54,146 bases of DNA from Anabaena sp. UHCC 0187 (GTDB lineage: Bacteria > Cyanobacteriota > Cyanobacteriia > Cyanobacteriales > Nostocaceae): the NCBI RefSeq assembly GCF_009712035.1, contig NZ_VILB01000028.1, forward strand, positions 1-54,146. Direction: 5' to 3'. Of the stretch, positions 44,151-52,870 are shown piece after piece. Within the stretch, counting starts at the first letter, position 1; each line of letters starts with the position of its first letter. Position numbers and translations under genes: made by a program. Under the pieces are notes generated by a model. It ran no database searches. It was not told the DNA's origin and saw only the letters and a list, made by a program, of their open reading frames with translations.

Positions 44151-44446
44151 ACATAATAAGGAACAGGATCTTCTAACCCCAATTCAGCAAAAGCCGCTAA
44201 CCGCAACCGACAAGAATCACAGACACCGCAAGCTGACTCACCACCAGCATAGCAAGACCAAGTAAGATGCCACGGAACTCCTAATTCATTACCCAATTGG
44301 ATAATTTCCGTCTTCTTCAAATTAATTAACGGGGAAACAATTTGAATAACTTGTCCCTCACGTCCTTGTTTTGTCCCCAAGCGAAAAACATCTTGCATGG
44401 CTTGGATATAATCAGGACGACAATCTGGATAACCAGAGTAATATCT
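44151..44446 (-). pseudogene. queC: Truncated 7-cyano-7-deazaguanine synthase
   Basis: The minus strand encodes the C-terminal part of Que[16 protein letters not shown], then [17 protein letters not shown], and the zinc motif [16 protein letters not shown]. The N-terminal half with the ATP pyrophosphatase loop is absent; at 44446 the sequence changes abruptly to a dispersed repeat. The other end runs into the MITE-like repeat, which adds the foreign tail [13 protein letters not shown]. It cannot make preQ0, so a functional queC must lie elsewhere if queuosine is made. Confidence 0.88.
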
Positions 44447-44534
44447 AGTTCCCAGTCTCTGACTGGGAATGCTATCACAGAGGCTTTGCCTCTAATATTC
44501 TAGAATTCATTCCCACACAGAGTATGGGAACGAG
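44445..44534. repeat. Multi-hairpin dispersed repeat
   Basis: About 90 bp from CTAGTTCCCAGTC to GGGAACGAG. It contains a 9-bp stem TTCCCAGTC/GACTGGGAA, an AGAGGC/GCCTCT hairpin and a third imperfect TTCCCA.../...TGGGAA pairing across the element. Elements of this type are common in Nostocales genomes (recalled). It replaces the 5' half of queC. Confidence 0.75.
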
Positions 44535-44557
44535 AAAAACCATATAATCACAACAAC

Positions 44558-45211
44558 TTAGTGCATTTCGTCGTATTCTGCCGTTTCCACCCTTCTAGAA
44601 TCCATGCGAGAAGAGGGTAAAAATTCAGCCCGACGCACCGGATTTAAAGATGGTGCTTGTCCATTGTAGGGATGAATCACCTGCACAGTCCGAGTAGCCC
44701 GCTGTTTTGGTGCAAACAAAGAAAGAACACCAGCCACCACAACACCCCCACCAATAGTCAACGTAGCACCACCCACAGCCCAAAGCATGGGTGAAGACCA
44801 CCAATTATTTTGTTCAGGTTGTTGTAATGATGTCGCCATTTTTTGTTGATTAGCTTGTTGTGCTAATTGCCACTCCCGTTGGGTAAAGCTTTGAGCTTGT
44901 ACCTGGAATTGTTGGTTTTGTAACTTGAGTTGTTCATTATCAGCTTTCAACTTCTCTAGCTGCATATTCATTTTCAGCTTTTCCATTTCTAGACGCTGAT
45001 CAGAATTGGGAGCAGTTGGGGGCTGATTAGAATACACAGGTTGACCGTAATTAGGAGGATACTGCATCACCTGGGGTGCCATGACTGTTCCTGGCATTTG
45101 GGGGCTAATAGCAAAGTTTGATGATATAGGAGTATTTGTTCCTTTGAGTAAGACTAAAGCCGCTAACCCTGCCACCGCGACTCCGCCAATAAATGCCATA
45201 CTTTCGCTCAT
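44558..45211 (-). CDS. Membrane protein with a central coiled coil
   Basis: A 217-residue protein with an N-terminal membrane helix (AFIGGVAVAGLAALVLL), a Pro/Gln/Asn-rich stretch, a coiled coil at about 75-115 (RLEMEKLKMNMQLEKLKADNEQL), a second membrane helix (LWAVGGATLTIGGGVVVAGVLSL) and a basic C-terminal tail. I know no function; it looks like a cyanobacterium-specific membrane protein. It lies downstream of trpA on the same strand, 230 bp away. Confidence 0.6.
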   Translation of the reverse strand: MSESMAFIGGVAVAGLAALVLLKGTNTPISSNFAISPQMPGTVMAPQVMQYPPNYGQPVYSNQPPTAPNSDQRLEMEKLKMNMQLEKLKADNEQLKLQNQQFQVQAQSFTQREWQLAQQANQQKMATSLQQPEQNNWWSSPMLWAVGGATLTIGGGVVVAGVLSLFAPKQRATRTVQVIHPYNGQAPSLNPVRRAEFLPSSRMDSRRVETAEYDEMH

Positions 45212-45442
45212 TGCTGTTACCCCTCAAATCCTACAGAACAGTAACTCAGTTGTGACTGACGCACTCTCACACGCATAATTTTTTGCCTACTTCGATATTA
45301 TATTAAGAGTCAAGATAAAACAGTGTATCAGTTAGTTTTTTGTCTATCCTAAGATATGCTGTTATTATTTAAGACGATCACAGTCAAATTGTCCACTAGA
45401 ACATCACAAAAAAATACACTGTTTGCCAATTTCTCTCTTTGC

Positions 45443-46246
45443 TTAAGAGGGATTTTTGATGGCTGTCTTGAGACTTTGGCAAAATTCGGCGATCGCATCT
45501 AATCCCTGCTCTGGTGTACCTTCTGCCAGTCGTTTCACAATGGCACTACCCACAATTGCTGCGTCCGCGCCCCATGCTTTCACTTGTCGCGCTTGTTCAG
45601 GGTCAGAAATTCCAAACCCCACACCGATGGGTTTATCTGTCACATTGCGAATTTGTTGGAGTAAATCACCAACTCGCGTTTGCATTTCGGTTCGCATTCC
45701 CGTGACACCAGTAACACTGACCAAATAAATAAATCCTTGGGAAGCGCGAGCGATCGCTTCTATTCTTTCAGGAGAACTCGTAGGAGCTACCAATAAGGTT
45801 AAATCTATTCCCATCTCCGCCGCTGGTTTAATGAGCCCTGCTGACTCTTCCAAAGGCAAATCAGGCACAACTAAACCAGCTACCCCAGCATCTTTAATTT
45901 GCCCCAAAAACTTATCAACGCCCCGATGTAAAATCGGATTGTAATAGGTAAATAAAATAATCGGCGATCGCAAACTCGGACTAATCCCTTTGAGCATCTC
46001 TAACACCTGCTCTAAAGTAGTCCCCCGTGCCAAAGCGCGAGTAGCCGCAGCCTGAATCACTGGGCCATCAGCCAAAGGATCAGAATAGGGTACACCCAAC
46101 TCAATAATATCAGCCCCAGCATGATCGAGAACCTGCAAAGCCTTAGCCGTAGTTTCTAAATCTGGATCACCAGCCGTAATAAAAGGAATCAAAGCGCACT
46201 CTTGATTCCGTCTCAAATTTTCAAAGCAACGAGAAATAGCAGTCAT
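45443..46246 (-). CDS. trpA: Tryptophan synthase alpha subunit
   Basis: The 267-residue enzyme cleaves indole-3-glycerol phosphate to indole for the beta subunit. It shows [14 protein letters not shown] (with the catalytic Glu of [14 protein letters not shown]), [14 protein letters not shown] and [10 protein letters not shown]. The order ndhL, DUF3007, trpA on one strand is a conserved cyanobacterial arrangement. A TCAGTAG-type repeat separates it from DUF3007. Confidence 0.95.
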   Translation of the reverse strand: MTAISRCFENLRRNQECALIPFITAGDPDLETTAKALQVLDHAGADIIELGVPYSDPLADGPVIQAAATRALARGTTLEQVLEMLKGISPSLRSPIILFTYYNPILHRGVDKFLGQIKDAGVAGLVVPDLPLEESAGLIKPAAEMGIDLTLLVAPTSSPERIEAIARASQGFIYLVSVTGVTGMRTEMQTRVGDLLQQIRNVTDKPIGVGFGISDPEQARQVKAWGADAAIVGSAIVKRLAEGTPEQGLDAIAEFCQSLKTAIKNPS

Positions 46247-46252
46247 TTCGCC

Positions 46253-46318
46253 TAGTCAGTAGTCAGTGGTCAGTAGTCAGTGGTCAGTAGTTAGTAGTCA
46301 ACAAACAACTGACAACTG
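46253..46318. repeat. STRR array (AGTCAGT/GGTCAGT and CAACTGA)
   Basis: Tandem units of AGTCAGT and GGTCAGT pass into CAACTGA units. The array lies between DUF3007 and trpA, close to the trpA start codon. Confidence 0.85.
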
Positions 46319-46331
46319 AACAATCATAACC

Positions 46332-46643
46332 CTAAACCTGAGATTCTTTTTCCTGTTCAATCTTCGCTTGCAGTTTGGCTAATTCTTCAGGAGAGAGTTC
46401 ATCAAGCCGCTTTTGCAAAAAAGCCGTTTCATAAGCCTCCCGTTGTTGATGGTAGGTCATTTTATTCCCCATCGCGCGGAAAAGATAGGTACATAACCAG
46501 CCAATTAAACCAGCAATCAAGAAAACTTGACTCCAGATACCAGCATTCTGACCATCTAAACCCACCAACTGCAAACCCACATAAGCCAAGCCACCGGCGA
46601 CAAAAACACCGAAACCAATACCAATCGCGTCAATACGTCGCAT
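46332..46643 (-). CDS. DUF3007 family membrane protein
   Basis: A 103-residue protein with two membrane helices (GIGFGVFVAGGLAYVGLQLV and FLIAGLIGWLCTYLF) and a charged helical C terminus (DELSPEELAKLQAKIEQE). The family is restricted to cyanobacteria and plants. Its position next to ndhL suggests a role in the thylakoid membrane, but none is assigned. It starts 27 bp after ndhL. Confidence 0.85.
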   Translation of the reverse strand: MRRIDAIGIGFGVFVAGGLAYVGLQLVGLDGQNAGIWSQVFLIAGLIGWLCTYLFRAMGNKMTYHQQREAYETAFLQKRLDELSPEELAKLQAKIEQEKESQV

Positions 46644-46670
46644 GAGAATAATGACCTACCAATCTTAAAT

Positions 46671-46919
46671 TTAAGCAATTTTTCGCGGACGGGGGTTCAA
46701 ATTCACAAACGGGGAGAGAACTAGCAACCCCGGAAAGAAAAAGAACACCAAAAAGTACATAAACACCCGTTCCACAGAACCACAGGTGTACCATCTTAAA
46801 CTCAAATAGAAAAAGACAGCAATGGGTATTACCAGCAAATAAGCGCCAGCCAAACTCAGATACAGAAGTGCTACAACCATATTCCTTACCGCAATTTGAA
46901 CTATATTTGGTGCATTCAC
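46671..46919 (-). CDS. ndhL: NAD(P)H-quinone oxidoreductase subunit L
   Basis: An 82-residue hydrophobic protein with two membrane helices and the conserved [31 protein letters not shown] stretch (positions about 49-80). It is a membrane subunit of cyanobacterial NDH-1, needed for cyclic electron flow and CO2 uptake forms of the complex. Usual NdhL is about 70 residues; an internal Met at residue 14 would give that length, so the true start may be there. Confidence 0.88.
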   Translation of the reverse strand: MNAPNIVQIAVRNMVVALLYLSLAGAYLLVIPIAVFFYLSLRWYTCGSVERVFMYFLVFFFFPGLLVLSPFVNLNPRPRKIA

Positions 46920-47277
46920 TTCTTATCATAGGCTGAATGGCTGAGTTGAGGAAATCAGTAATTATGAGAACTGACGCGAAATATCTCTCAAACCCTTATT
47001 CCTCCGTGTCCTCTGCGCCTCTGCGGTTCGTTAATCTAGATAATTTATTTCTTAGAAGTCCCAAAAACCAATTGCCCAAAAATCGAAACTTATGATATAA
47101 TAGTTCCCAGCCATTAAGGGTGAGCTAAGTAGCTAACCTAAGATTTTGTTTGGGTGCTAAATGTCAAATATTAGCCTTAGCAAATAAAATTTTAAAATCT
47201 ACTTGCCAAAAAAAAGCAATTAGTGGTATAACAGACAAGCGGGTGAATACTGCCTCAAAAACAGTAAATAACCTTAC
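46920..47277 (+). other. Intergenic region before the tRNA gene
   Basis: About 360 bp. It holds an STRR (CCTCTGCGCCTCTGCGG, 47003-47033) also found at 9733-9767, and AT-rich DNA with the candidate tRNA promoter at 47203. No coding frame is supported. Confidence 0.5.
47203..47232 (+). promoter_or_regulatory. Candidate tRNA-Leu promoter
   Basis: TTGCCA (47203-47208), an 18-bp spacer and TATAAC (47227-47232) place the start near 47239, giving a leader of about 39 nt before the tRNA. Confidence 0.5.
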
Positions 47278-47362
47278 GGGAGCGTGGCGGAATGGTAGAC
47301 GCTACGGACTTAAAATCCGTTGACCTTAAACGGTCGTGGGGGTTCGAGCCCCCCCGCTCCCA
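47278..47362 (+). tRNA. trnL: tRNA-Leu (UAA anticodon), intronless
   Basis: An 85-nt class II tRNA. The acceptor stem is GGGAGCG/CGCTCCC with discriminator A. The anticodon stem is ACGGA/TCCGT with loop CTTAAAA, so the anticodon is TAA. It has a long variable arm (TGACC...GGTCG) and T arm GGGGG-TTCGAGC-CCCCC. CCA is not encoded. There is no intron in the anticodon loop, although many cyanobacterial trnL-UAA genes carry a group I intron there. Confidence 0.95.
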
Positions 47363-47456
47363 TCTATTAAATTAATTAAAAATGTGCTAGAATCCTGGTC
47401 TGGTTTTTCCATACTGATGTTTCTGGCACATTTTTATATTTGGAGATTTAAACAGT

Positions 47457-48419
47457 TTACAAATCTTTCTGAGGAATCGGTTCGTGAAACTCGATCATCA
47501 ATTGCATTGTTTCCACTTCTAAATCACGTAAATCCTGATTTAGATATACAGCACCTTGAAAACCAAACCAACGGTCAAAAATTGCCACATATTTGGGGTT
47601 ATTGTTCACAAATCCTTGCATAAATTTGACGAGGGAATAATTCACTGAATTGAGGAATTTAGAGTTATTCTCAGGAACCATGCAAGCAATTCCTTCTCGT
47701 GAATAGGGACGAGGAGGTACAATTGCAAAACTATCTGGTTTTTTGGCTGTTTGTAACCATCCTTCTAAAAGAATGCTGTCGGATGCAAAAGCGTCAATTT
47801 TCCCCTGTTCCAAAGCCGCAAATCCTTCTGGTCTAGTTTTCAAATATACAAGCTTGGCTTGGGGTTGTATTTGCTTGATTGCTTGTTCGTTGGTAGTTCC
47901 AGCTAACACACCTACACGCTTGTTAATCAGAGATTCTGGTGAACCTAAATTGCTATCCTTCTTAATTAGGATTTGAGTACCTGTGACACCATAGCTAATG
48001 GAAAAATCAACTTTTTTATCTCGTTCCCAGGTAAAACTACTAGCATCACAGACAATATCAACTTGTCCATTAATGATCTTGGGAATCCTTGCTGCTGGGG
48101 TAACTGCAACTAATTTAAGTTGAATTTTTTTGCCTAATTCTTTCTCTAATTGCTGCTGGATTAAAGTCAACATATCCACAGAATAACCAGTCAATTTTCC
48201 TTGACTGTCAGCGTAGGCAAAGGGCAAAGCATCTTTACTTGTACCAGCGGTTAATACTCCTGTTCGGGCTACTTTTTCCATCACTGTCTCTGCACCGGCA
48301 ACACCTGGCATTAATCCTGATAATATCAAACCGAATACCACAGGGGCAATATTTTTATATATCTTCGACTTAGTGAAAGCAGGTAAATGGGAGAGATTTA
48401 TTTTGGTATTGACAAACAT
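47457..48419 (-). CDS. Amino-acid ABC transporter substrate-binding protein
   Basis: A 320-residue periplasmic protein with a signal peptide (NIAPVVFGLILSGLMPGVAGA) after a 25-residue basic lead. The type 3 solute-binding fold shows in LTAGTSKDALPFAYADSQGKLTGYSVDML, GQVDIVCDASSFTWERDKKVDFS, the RVGVLAGTTNEQ block and GKIDAFASDSILL. It probably binds a polar amino acid. No permease or ATPase gene is adjacent, so it may serve a transporter encoded elsewhere. Confidence 0.88.
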   Translation of the reverse strand: MFVNTKINLSHLPAFTKSKIYKNIAPVVFGLILSGLMPGVAGAETVMEKVARTGVLTAGTSKDALPFAYADSQGKLTGYSVDMLTLIQQQLEKELGKKIQLKLVAVTPAARIPKIINGQVDIVCDASSFTWERDKKVDFSISYGVTGTQILIKKDSNLGSPESLINKRVGVLAGTTNEQAIKQIQPQAKLVYLKTRPEGFAALEQGKIDAFASDSILLEGWLQTAKKPDSFAIVPPRPYSREGIACMVPENNSKFLNSVNYSLVKFMQGFVNNNPKYVAIFDRWFGFQGAVYLNQDLRDLEVETMQLMIEFHEPIPQKDL

Positions 48420-48504
48420 ATTCTAATCTTGAGGAATCCACAGTATCAAAATTAATAAGTTATCTCTATTAATGATCAAGTCAGCAGTTATAGAAATGAT
48501 TCTT

Positions 48505-48629
48505 CACAGAATGAGGATTTTACGTGCAGCTTCAAATGAACCACCAATTGCACCATATTGAGCAATATGCGCCCAAATGCTCGGATTTAAAGAGACATTT
48601 CCTAAAATGCCTCCTTTTTTAGAAAATGT
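48505..48629 (-). pseudogene. Short coding relic after the DUF4351 gene
   Basis: Directly after the TAG stop of the DUF4351 gene, in the same frame, is an open stretch without a start codon that reads TFSKKGGILGNVSLNP, then IAQYGAIGGSFEAARKI, to a stop at 48505. It looks like real protein sequence, but I cannot name its family. It may be the tail of a lost gene. Confidence 0.35.
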
Positions 48630-49538
48630 CTAATCAACCTTAAACCTAGCTAACAATTCCTCACGAGAAAGATTAAGTAATAACTGATTTCTTTCTGTGA
48701 GAGAAAGTTCCATAATTGGAGTCACAATAGTAGATAACTCCTCATCTAAATTACCAAAACGCACCGCTAACAAACTCTCTACCATCAAACGCTGTCCGTT
48801 TTGTTGTCCTTCCTGTCTTCCTTCTTCAAGTCCCTCTTGCTTCCATTCTTCCCGTTGTTTAAGATATGCTGGTGATAAACTCATAATTAACTCTCTTACC
48901 TCTTCATCACTGACATTACTATTTAATTCTAAATTCTTCCGCCAAGATGCGAAAATTTCTACCAGTCTTTCCCATTTATGATTATTTTCCGAAAGTTTTA
49001 CCACTTCGGTAATAGCTTCCGTTTGAGTTTTACCTCTTCCCATTACTCTTAACCATAGTGTATCCTCTGTTATGGGTAATTGGTTAACAGCAACAATGGC
49101 GGTTTTCTGATATTCGGGTAGAAAATAAACTCCTTTTTCCCATCCCTCCTTTGTTTTTGCTCCAAACCCTTCCAGGATTCTTTCAGAACAAGTAGGTGTT
49201 AAAATCCATAGAAGGGGTAATTTTGCTTCAGAAATAGAACATTTTTCTCGTTTCGCTTCTCGCAATAAATCACCCTGAACACTATACAATTTTAACAAAC
49301 AACTTCTAATTTCCACCTCATTAGGTGCATTACGGTAAGGTTCAAACAGACAGCTTGTAGCTGCCATTTTTCCTAATAATCCTAATTCCGAATTTGCAGA
49401 TGTTGTAGTCGGAACAAACCAAACATCTATTTCCTGAACTTCGCTTTTTACATCTTTGCTGGTTTTGACTTCTCCTAGAGGTGCTAATAATTCCTCTAGA
49501 TATTCCTTGGCCAATTGGTCGTGGGGTTGTCGGGTCAT
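48630..49538 (-). CDS. DUF4351 domain protein, Rpn/PD-(D/E)XK-like
   Basis: About 302 residues from the Met at 49538 (MTRQPHDQLAKEYLEELL). The N-terminal two-thirds resemble the cyanobacterial Rpn-like nuclease group, with VKSEVQEIDVWFVP as the acidic core. A charged EEGRQEGQQNG linker leads to the C-terminal DUF4351 motif (VESLLAVRFGNLDEEL, LLLNLSREELLARF). These genes are numerous and mobile in cyanobacteria. Catalytic activity is not certain because the ExK pair is unclear. The frame extends upstream to 49625 without support. Confidence 0.75.
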   Translation of the reverse strand: MTRQPHDQLAKEYLEELLAPLGEVKTSKDVKSEVQEIDVWFVPTTTSANSELGLLGKMAATSCLFEPYRNAPNEVEIRSCLLKLYSVQGDLLREAKREKCSISEAKLPLLWILTPTCSERILEGFGAKTKEGWEKGVYFLPEYQKTAIVAVNQLPITEDTLWLRVMGRGKTQTEAITEVVKLSENNHKWERLVEIFASWRKNLELNSNVSDEEVRELIMSLSPAYLKQREEWKQEGLEEGRQEGQQNGQRLMVESLLAVRFGNLDEELSTIVTPIMELSLTERNQLLLNLSREELLARFKVD

Positions 49539-49659
49539 GAATTTCCTAGTATAGCCATAATTTCTAATCGCCAGGGCTTGTTTTAAAATTAGGAATTGTC
49601 CACTAACTGCCAAAACAGCATACACTTTTTGTGAATTAACCTCACAACAGGAGTTGACT

Positions 49660-50406
49660 GTGACTAAGTTTTTATTCGTAACTGATTTAGATCATACCTT
49701 CGTCGGTGATGATCAGGGATTATCGTCATTGAGCGATCGCTTGCAAAGTCATCGTCAACAATATGGGACAAAGATAGTTTACTCTACAGGGCGATCGCCT
49801 GTTCTTTACCACCAACTCCAACAGGAAAAAAATCTCTTCACACCAGATGCTCTCGTTGCCTCTGTGGGGACGGAAATCTATTTAGATGGTAGCAACAATC
49901 CTGACCCAGAATGGTCAAATATTCTTTCTCAAGGATGGGATAGTCAAAAAATCTTATCTATTACTGAGCAATTCCCCGAATTAGTATTACAACCAGATAC
50001 GGAACAACGTCCTTTTAAAGTCAGTTTTTTCCTAAAGGGAGAATCGTCCGGAATCCTACCACAACTTGAAGCTGAGTTGCAAAAAACTCAACTAAATGTA
50101 AAGTTAATCTATAGTAGTGAAATTGACCTTGACATTTTACCCCATACCAGCGATAAAGGTCAAGCAATGCAGTTTTTACGACAGAAGTGGAAATTTGCAG
50201 CCGAGCAGACTGTTGTTTGTGGCGATTCGGGTAATGATATTGCTTTATTCGCTGTCGGTAAGGAACGGGGAATCATTGTGGGGAATGCTCGTCCAGAGTT
50301 ACTGCAATGGTATCAGCAGAATCCTGCGGACTACCGTTACCTGTCCCAAAACCGTTGTGCTGCTGGGATTATGGAAGGTTTAAAATATTTCGGGTTCTTA
50401 GAATGA
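49660..50406 (+). CDS. spp: Sucrose-phosphate phosphatase
   Basis: A 248-residue HAD-superfamily enzyme that dephosphorylates sucrose-6-phosphate in sucrose synthesis. It shows motif [13 protein letters not shown], motif II YSTGRSP, the cap region, and motif [13 protein letters not shown] with GIIVGNA. I choose GTG at 49660, placed 6 nt after an AGGAG site; an in-frame TTG at 49654 lies immediately against that site. Its stop overlaps the ruvA start (ATGA). Confidence 0.88.
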   Translation: MTKFLFVTDLDHTFVGDDQGLSSLSDRLQSHRQQYGTKIVYSTGRSPVLYHQLQQEKNLFTPDALVASVGTEIYLDGSNNPDPEWSNILSQGWDSQKILSITEQFPELVLQPDTEQRPFKVSFFLKGESSGILPQLEAELQKTQLNVKLIYSSEIDLDILPHTSDKGQAMQFLRQKWKFAAEQTVVCGDSGNDIALFAVGKERGIIVGNARPELLQWYQQNPADYRYLSQNRCAAGIMEGLKYFGFLE

Positions 50407-51041
50407 TTAGCTATCTTAAAGGTATCGTCGCCGGTGTCCAAACCATTACTCCTAATCGCGTCATCTTGACCTTAGAAGTCAATGGCACAGGTTATGATTT
50501 GCAAATTCCCCAACGTTTGTCCAACCAGTTAACATCAACTGGGGATGTGATCCAAATCTTTACCCATTACCAGATTCGGGAAGAAATACCTATGCTTTAC
50601 GGTTTTTCTTCTCCTTCCGAACGGGATTTATTTCGTCATTTGCTCAGTGTTAGCGGTATTGGTGCTGCCTTAGCGATCGCGCTCTTGGATACAATGGAAT
50701 TACCAGAGTTAGTCCAAGCTATCGTCGCTGCTAACATCCAAATGCTCATTCAAGCCCCTGGAGTGGGCAAGAAAACCGCTGAACGCATTTGTTTAGAACT
50801 AAAGAGCAAACTAATCGAATGGCGCAAATCAGCGGGCTTCTTCGTGGCTACAGGTGGACCTGCACCCGGAATTTTAGAAGAAGTGCAAATGACTCTATTT
50901 GCTTTGGGATATACTGCCCATGAAGTCAGTCACGCTTTGCACACAGTTAGCGAAAATATTGGTTTACCCAAAAATGCCTATGTGGAAGATTGGATTAGAC
51001 AAGCGATCGCTTATCTTAGCAGTAGTGAAGTAGAGTGTTAA
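50403..51041 (+). CDS. ruvA: Holliday junction DNA helicase subunit RuvA
   Basis: The 212-residue protein binds Holliday junctions and loads RuvB. It has the N-terminal OB fold ([33 protein letters not shown]), helix-hairpin-helix motifs ([15 protein letters not shown] and [16 protein letters not shown]) and a C-terminal RuvB-binding domain. The ATG at 50403 overlaps the spp stop by 4 nt, so translation is coupled. Confidence 0.95.
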   Translation: MISYLKGIVAGVQTITPNRVILTLEVNGTGYDLQIPQRLSNQLTSTGDVIQIFTHYQIREEIPMLYGFSSPSERDLFRHLLSVSGIGAALAIALLDTMELPELVQAIVAANIQMLIQAPGVGKKTAERICLELKSKLIEWRKSAGFFVATGGPAPGILEEVQMTLFALGYTAHEVSHALHTVSENIGLPKNAYVEDWIRQAIAYLSSSEVEC

Positions 51042-51050
51042 TAATTCACC

Positions 51051-52226
51051 ATGAATAATAATCCCTATGCTTGGATAAATGAATCTCTTTCCACTATTCA
51101 TCGGGCTGACTGGTATCGTTCCGTGCAAACGATTCACAGCCGACCCGGTGCAACTGTGGTATTATCTGGGCAAGAGGTTATTAATTTTGCCAGTAATGAT
51201 TACTTAGGACTAGCAGGAGATGAACGCTTACAAACAGCCGCCATTACTGCTATTCAACAGTTCGGCACTGGTAGCACAGGTTCTAGATTACTCAGTGGGC
51301 ATCGAGAAATACATAGAGAATTAGAACAGGGCATAGCATCTACTAAGCAAACCGAAGACGCATTAGTATTTAGTTCTGGTTATTTAGCAAATTTAGGGAC
51401 AATTGCTGCCATAGTTGGCAAAAGAGACTTAATTTTCTCCGATGAATATAACCATTCCAGCTTAAAAAAGGGAGCGATTCTCAGCGGTGCAACTGTAATG
51501 GAATATCCGCACGGTGGTACTGCAGTACTGCAAGAAAAGTTACGAGAACACAGGAAAAATTTTCGCCGCTGCTTGATCATTACCGATAGCGTCTTTAGCA
51601 TGGATGGTGATTTATGTCCATTACCCCAACTCCTAGATTTAGCTGAAGAATTTAGTAGTATGCTCCTCCTAGATGAAGCTCATGCTACGGGAGTTATGGG
51701 GAAAACTGGGGCTGGGTGTGTGGAACATTTCGGGTGTACAGGTAGGGAATTAATTCAAATTGGCACATTAAGTAAAGCTTTGGGGAGTTTAGGCGGGTAT
51801 GTGTCAGGCAGTAGCTCCCTCATTGACTTTTTACGGAATCGCGCCCCTAGTTGGATTTATACCACTGCTCTTTCCCCCGCAGACACAGCAGCAGCCTTAG
51901 CAGCTATTAAGATAATTCAACAAGAACCCCAAAGGCGATCGCAACTCTGGCAAAATGTCAATTATTTAAAACAATTAATTCAAGATAATTTACCTAACTT
52001 AAAGTTATTACCGACAGAATCTCCGATATTATGTTTTCAATTACCTAATGCTGCTGCCGCATTAACAGCAGGAAAGCATTTGCGAACATCAGGAATTTTT
52101 GCCCCAGCCATTCGTCCCCCCACAGTTAGTACCAGCCGGATTAGAATATCTGTAATGGCTACCCATGAGTTAGGACATATGCAGAAATTAGTGGAAGTGA
52201 TCAAAACAATGAAAGAATTAGAGTAA
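51051..52226 (+). CDS. bioF: 8-amino-7-oxononanoate synthase
   Basis: The 391-residue PLP enzyme condenses pimeloyl-ACP and alanine in biotin synthesis. Motifs seen are [31 protein letters not shown], the PLP-lysine region [13 protein letters not shown] and RISVMATHE. Length matches the family. It starts 9 bp after ruvA and is probably cotranscribed with spp and ruvA. Confidence 0.92.
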   Translation: MNNNPYAWINESLSTIHRADWYRSVQTIHSRPGATVVLSGQEVINFASNDYLGLAGDERLQTAAITAIQQFGTGSTGSRLLSGHREIHRELEQGIASTKQTEDALVFSSGYLANLGTIAAIVGKRDLIFSDEYNHSSLKKGAILSGATVMEYPHGGTAVLQEKLREHRKNFRRCLIITDSVFSMDGDLCPLPQLLDLAEEFSSMLLLDEAHATGVMGKTGAGCVEHFGCTGRELIQIGTLSKALGSLGGYVSGSSSLIDFLRNRAPSWIYTTALSPADTAAALAAIKIIQQEPQRRSQLWQNVNYLKQLIQDNLPNLKLLPTESPILCFQLPNAAAALTAGKHLRTSGIFAPAIRPPTVSTSRIRISVMATHELGHMQKLVEVIKTMKELE

Positions 52227-52260
52227 GCAACAAGTTTTTTACAAAACAAAGATTAACAAG

Positions 52261-52533
52261 ATGTTACCTCATATCAAAGCATTAATTTCATTGATGGAAA
52301 CTTTACCGTTAAATACTCAAAAACAAGTAGTAGAACATCTTCAGGAGTATATTCAGCAATTTACCCAAAATTTAGATGTCAATAACTTAGAATCAGAAAC
52401 TGTTAAGAATGTTGAAGATAATCAACAGAAAGTTCTCCCAATACATGATTATTCATCAGAACTTTCCCCAGAAGAATTGGAAATATTAAATAATTGCACA
52501 GAATTCCCTGTATGGTCCCCCTTTGATTCATGA
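52261..52533 (+). CDS. Small acidic protein, possibly antitoxin-like
   Basis: A 90-residue acidic protein with an N-terminal helix (LPHIKALISLMETLPLNTQKQVVEHLQEYI) and a C-terminal ELSPEELEILNN... VWSPFDS tail. Short cyanobacterial proteins with such a tail are often first genes of toxin-antitoxin pairs, but no toxin follows: the next DNA is repeat and relic sequence. It is 34 bp after bioF. Confidence 0.5.
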   Translation: MLPHIKALISLMETLPLNTQKQVVEHLQEYIQQFTQNLDVNNLESETVKNVEDNQQKVLPIHDYSSELSPEELEILNNCTEFPVWSPFDS

Positions 52534-52536
52534 CAC

Positions 52537-52608
52537 TTACAGCAGGAGTCACCGAGTCAGAAGTAAAACTGGCTTGGTTTATAGGTTGCAATGTAGATTT
52601 TGTACCTC
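52537..52608 (-). repeat. Dispersed ~70-bp repeat, copy B
   Basis: The inverse-orientation copy of the segment at 5390-5453. Read on the minus strand it contains AAGCCAGTTTTACT followed by the CTGACTC...CTGCTGTAA end, and differs from copy A by a few substitutions and a short insertion. Confidence 0.65.
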
Positions 52609-52643
52609 CTAACTACGCAACCTGCTGTAAATCAACTTCCTGA

Positions 52644-52796
52644 CACCGCCCTTTCCTATTACAGCGTGCTTGTGCCGGAGTGATAACAGAAAATGGTGTA
52701 ATGCCTCGTTCTGTATCAGAATTAACTATAGGAGAAAATTTAGTGAATCAGTTGGCACAAGGTAAGGTAACAGTTAAAGTTATAGAAGTTACCTGA
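52644..52796 (+). pseudogene. C-terminal coding relic of unknown family
   Basis: A frame without its own start codon, open from just after a TGA at 52641, encodes LLQRACAGVITENGV, then PRSVSELTIGENL, and ends VKVIEVT. Its sequence is protein-like and ends at a proper stop, so it is probably the tail of a gene whose front was lost or replaced by the adjacent repeat. I cannot name the family. Confidence 0.4.
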
Positions 52797-52870
52797 AGGC
52801 TAAGTTATGACAAGTAAATTTTTAGACTTCAGACTTCATTTCCAGGATGCTCTACTGTACCATGTAAGCT

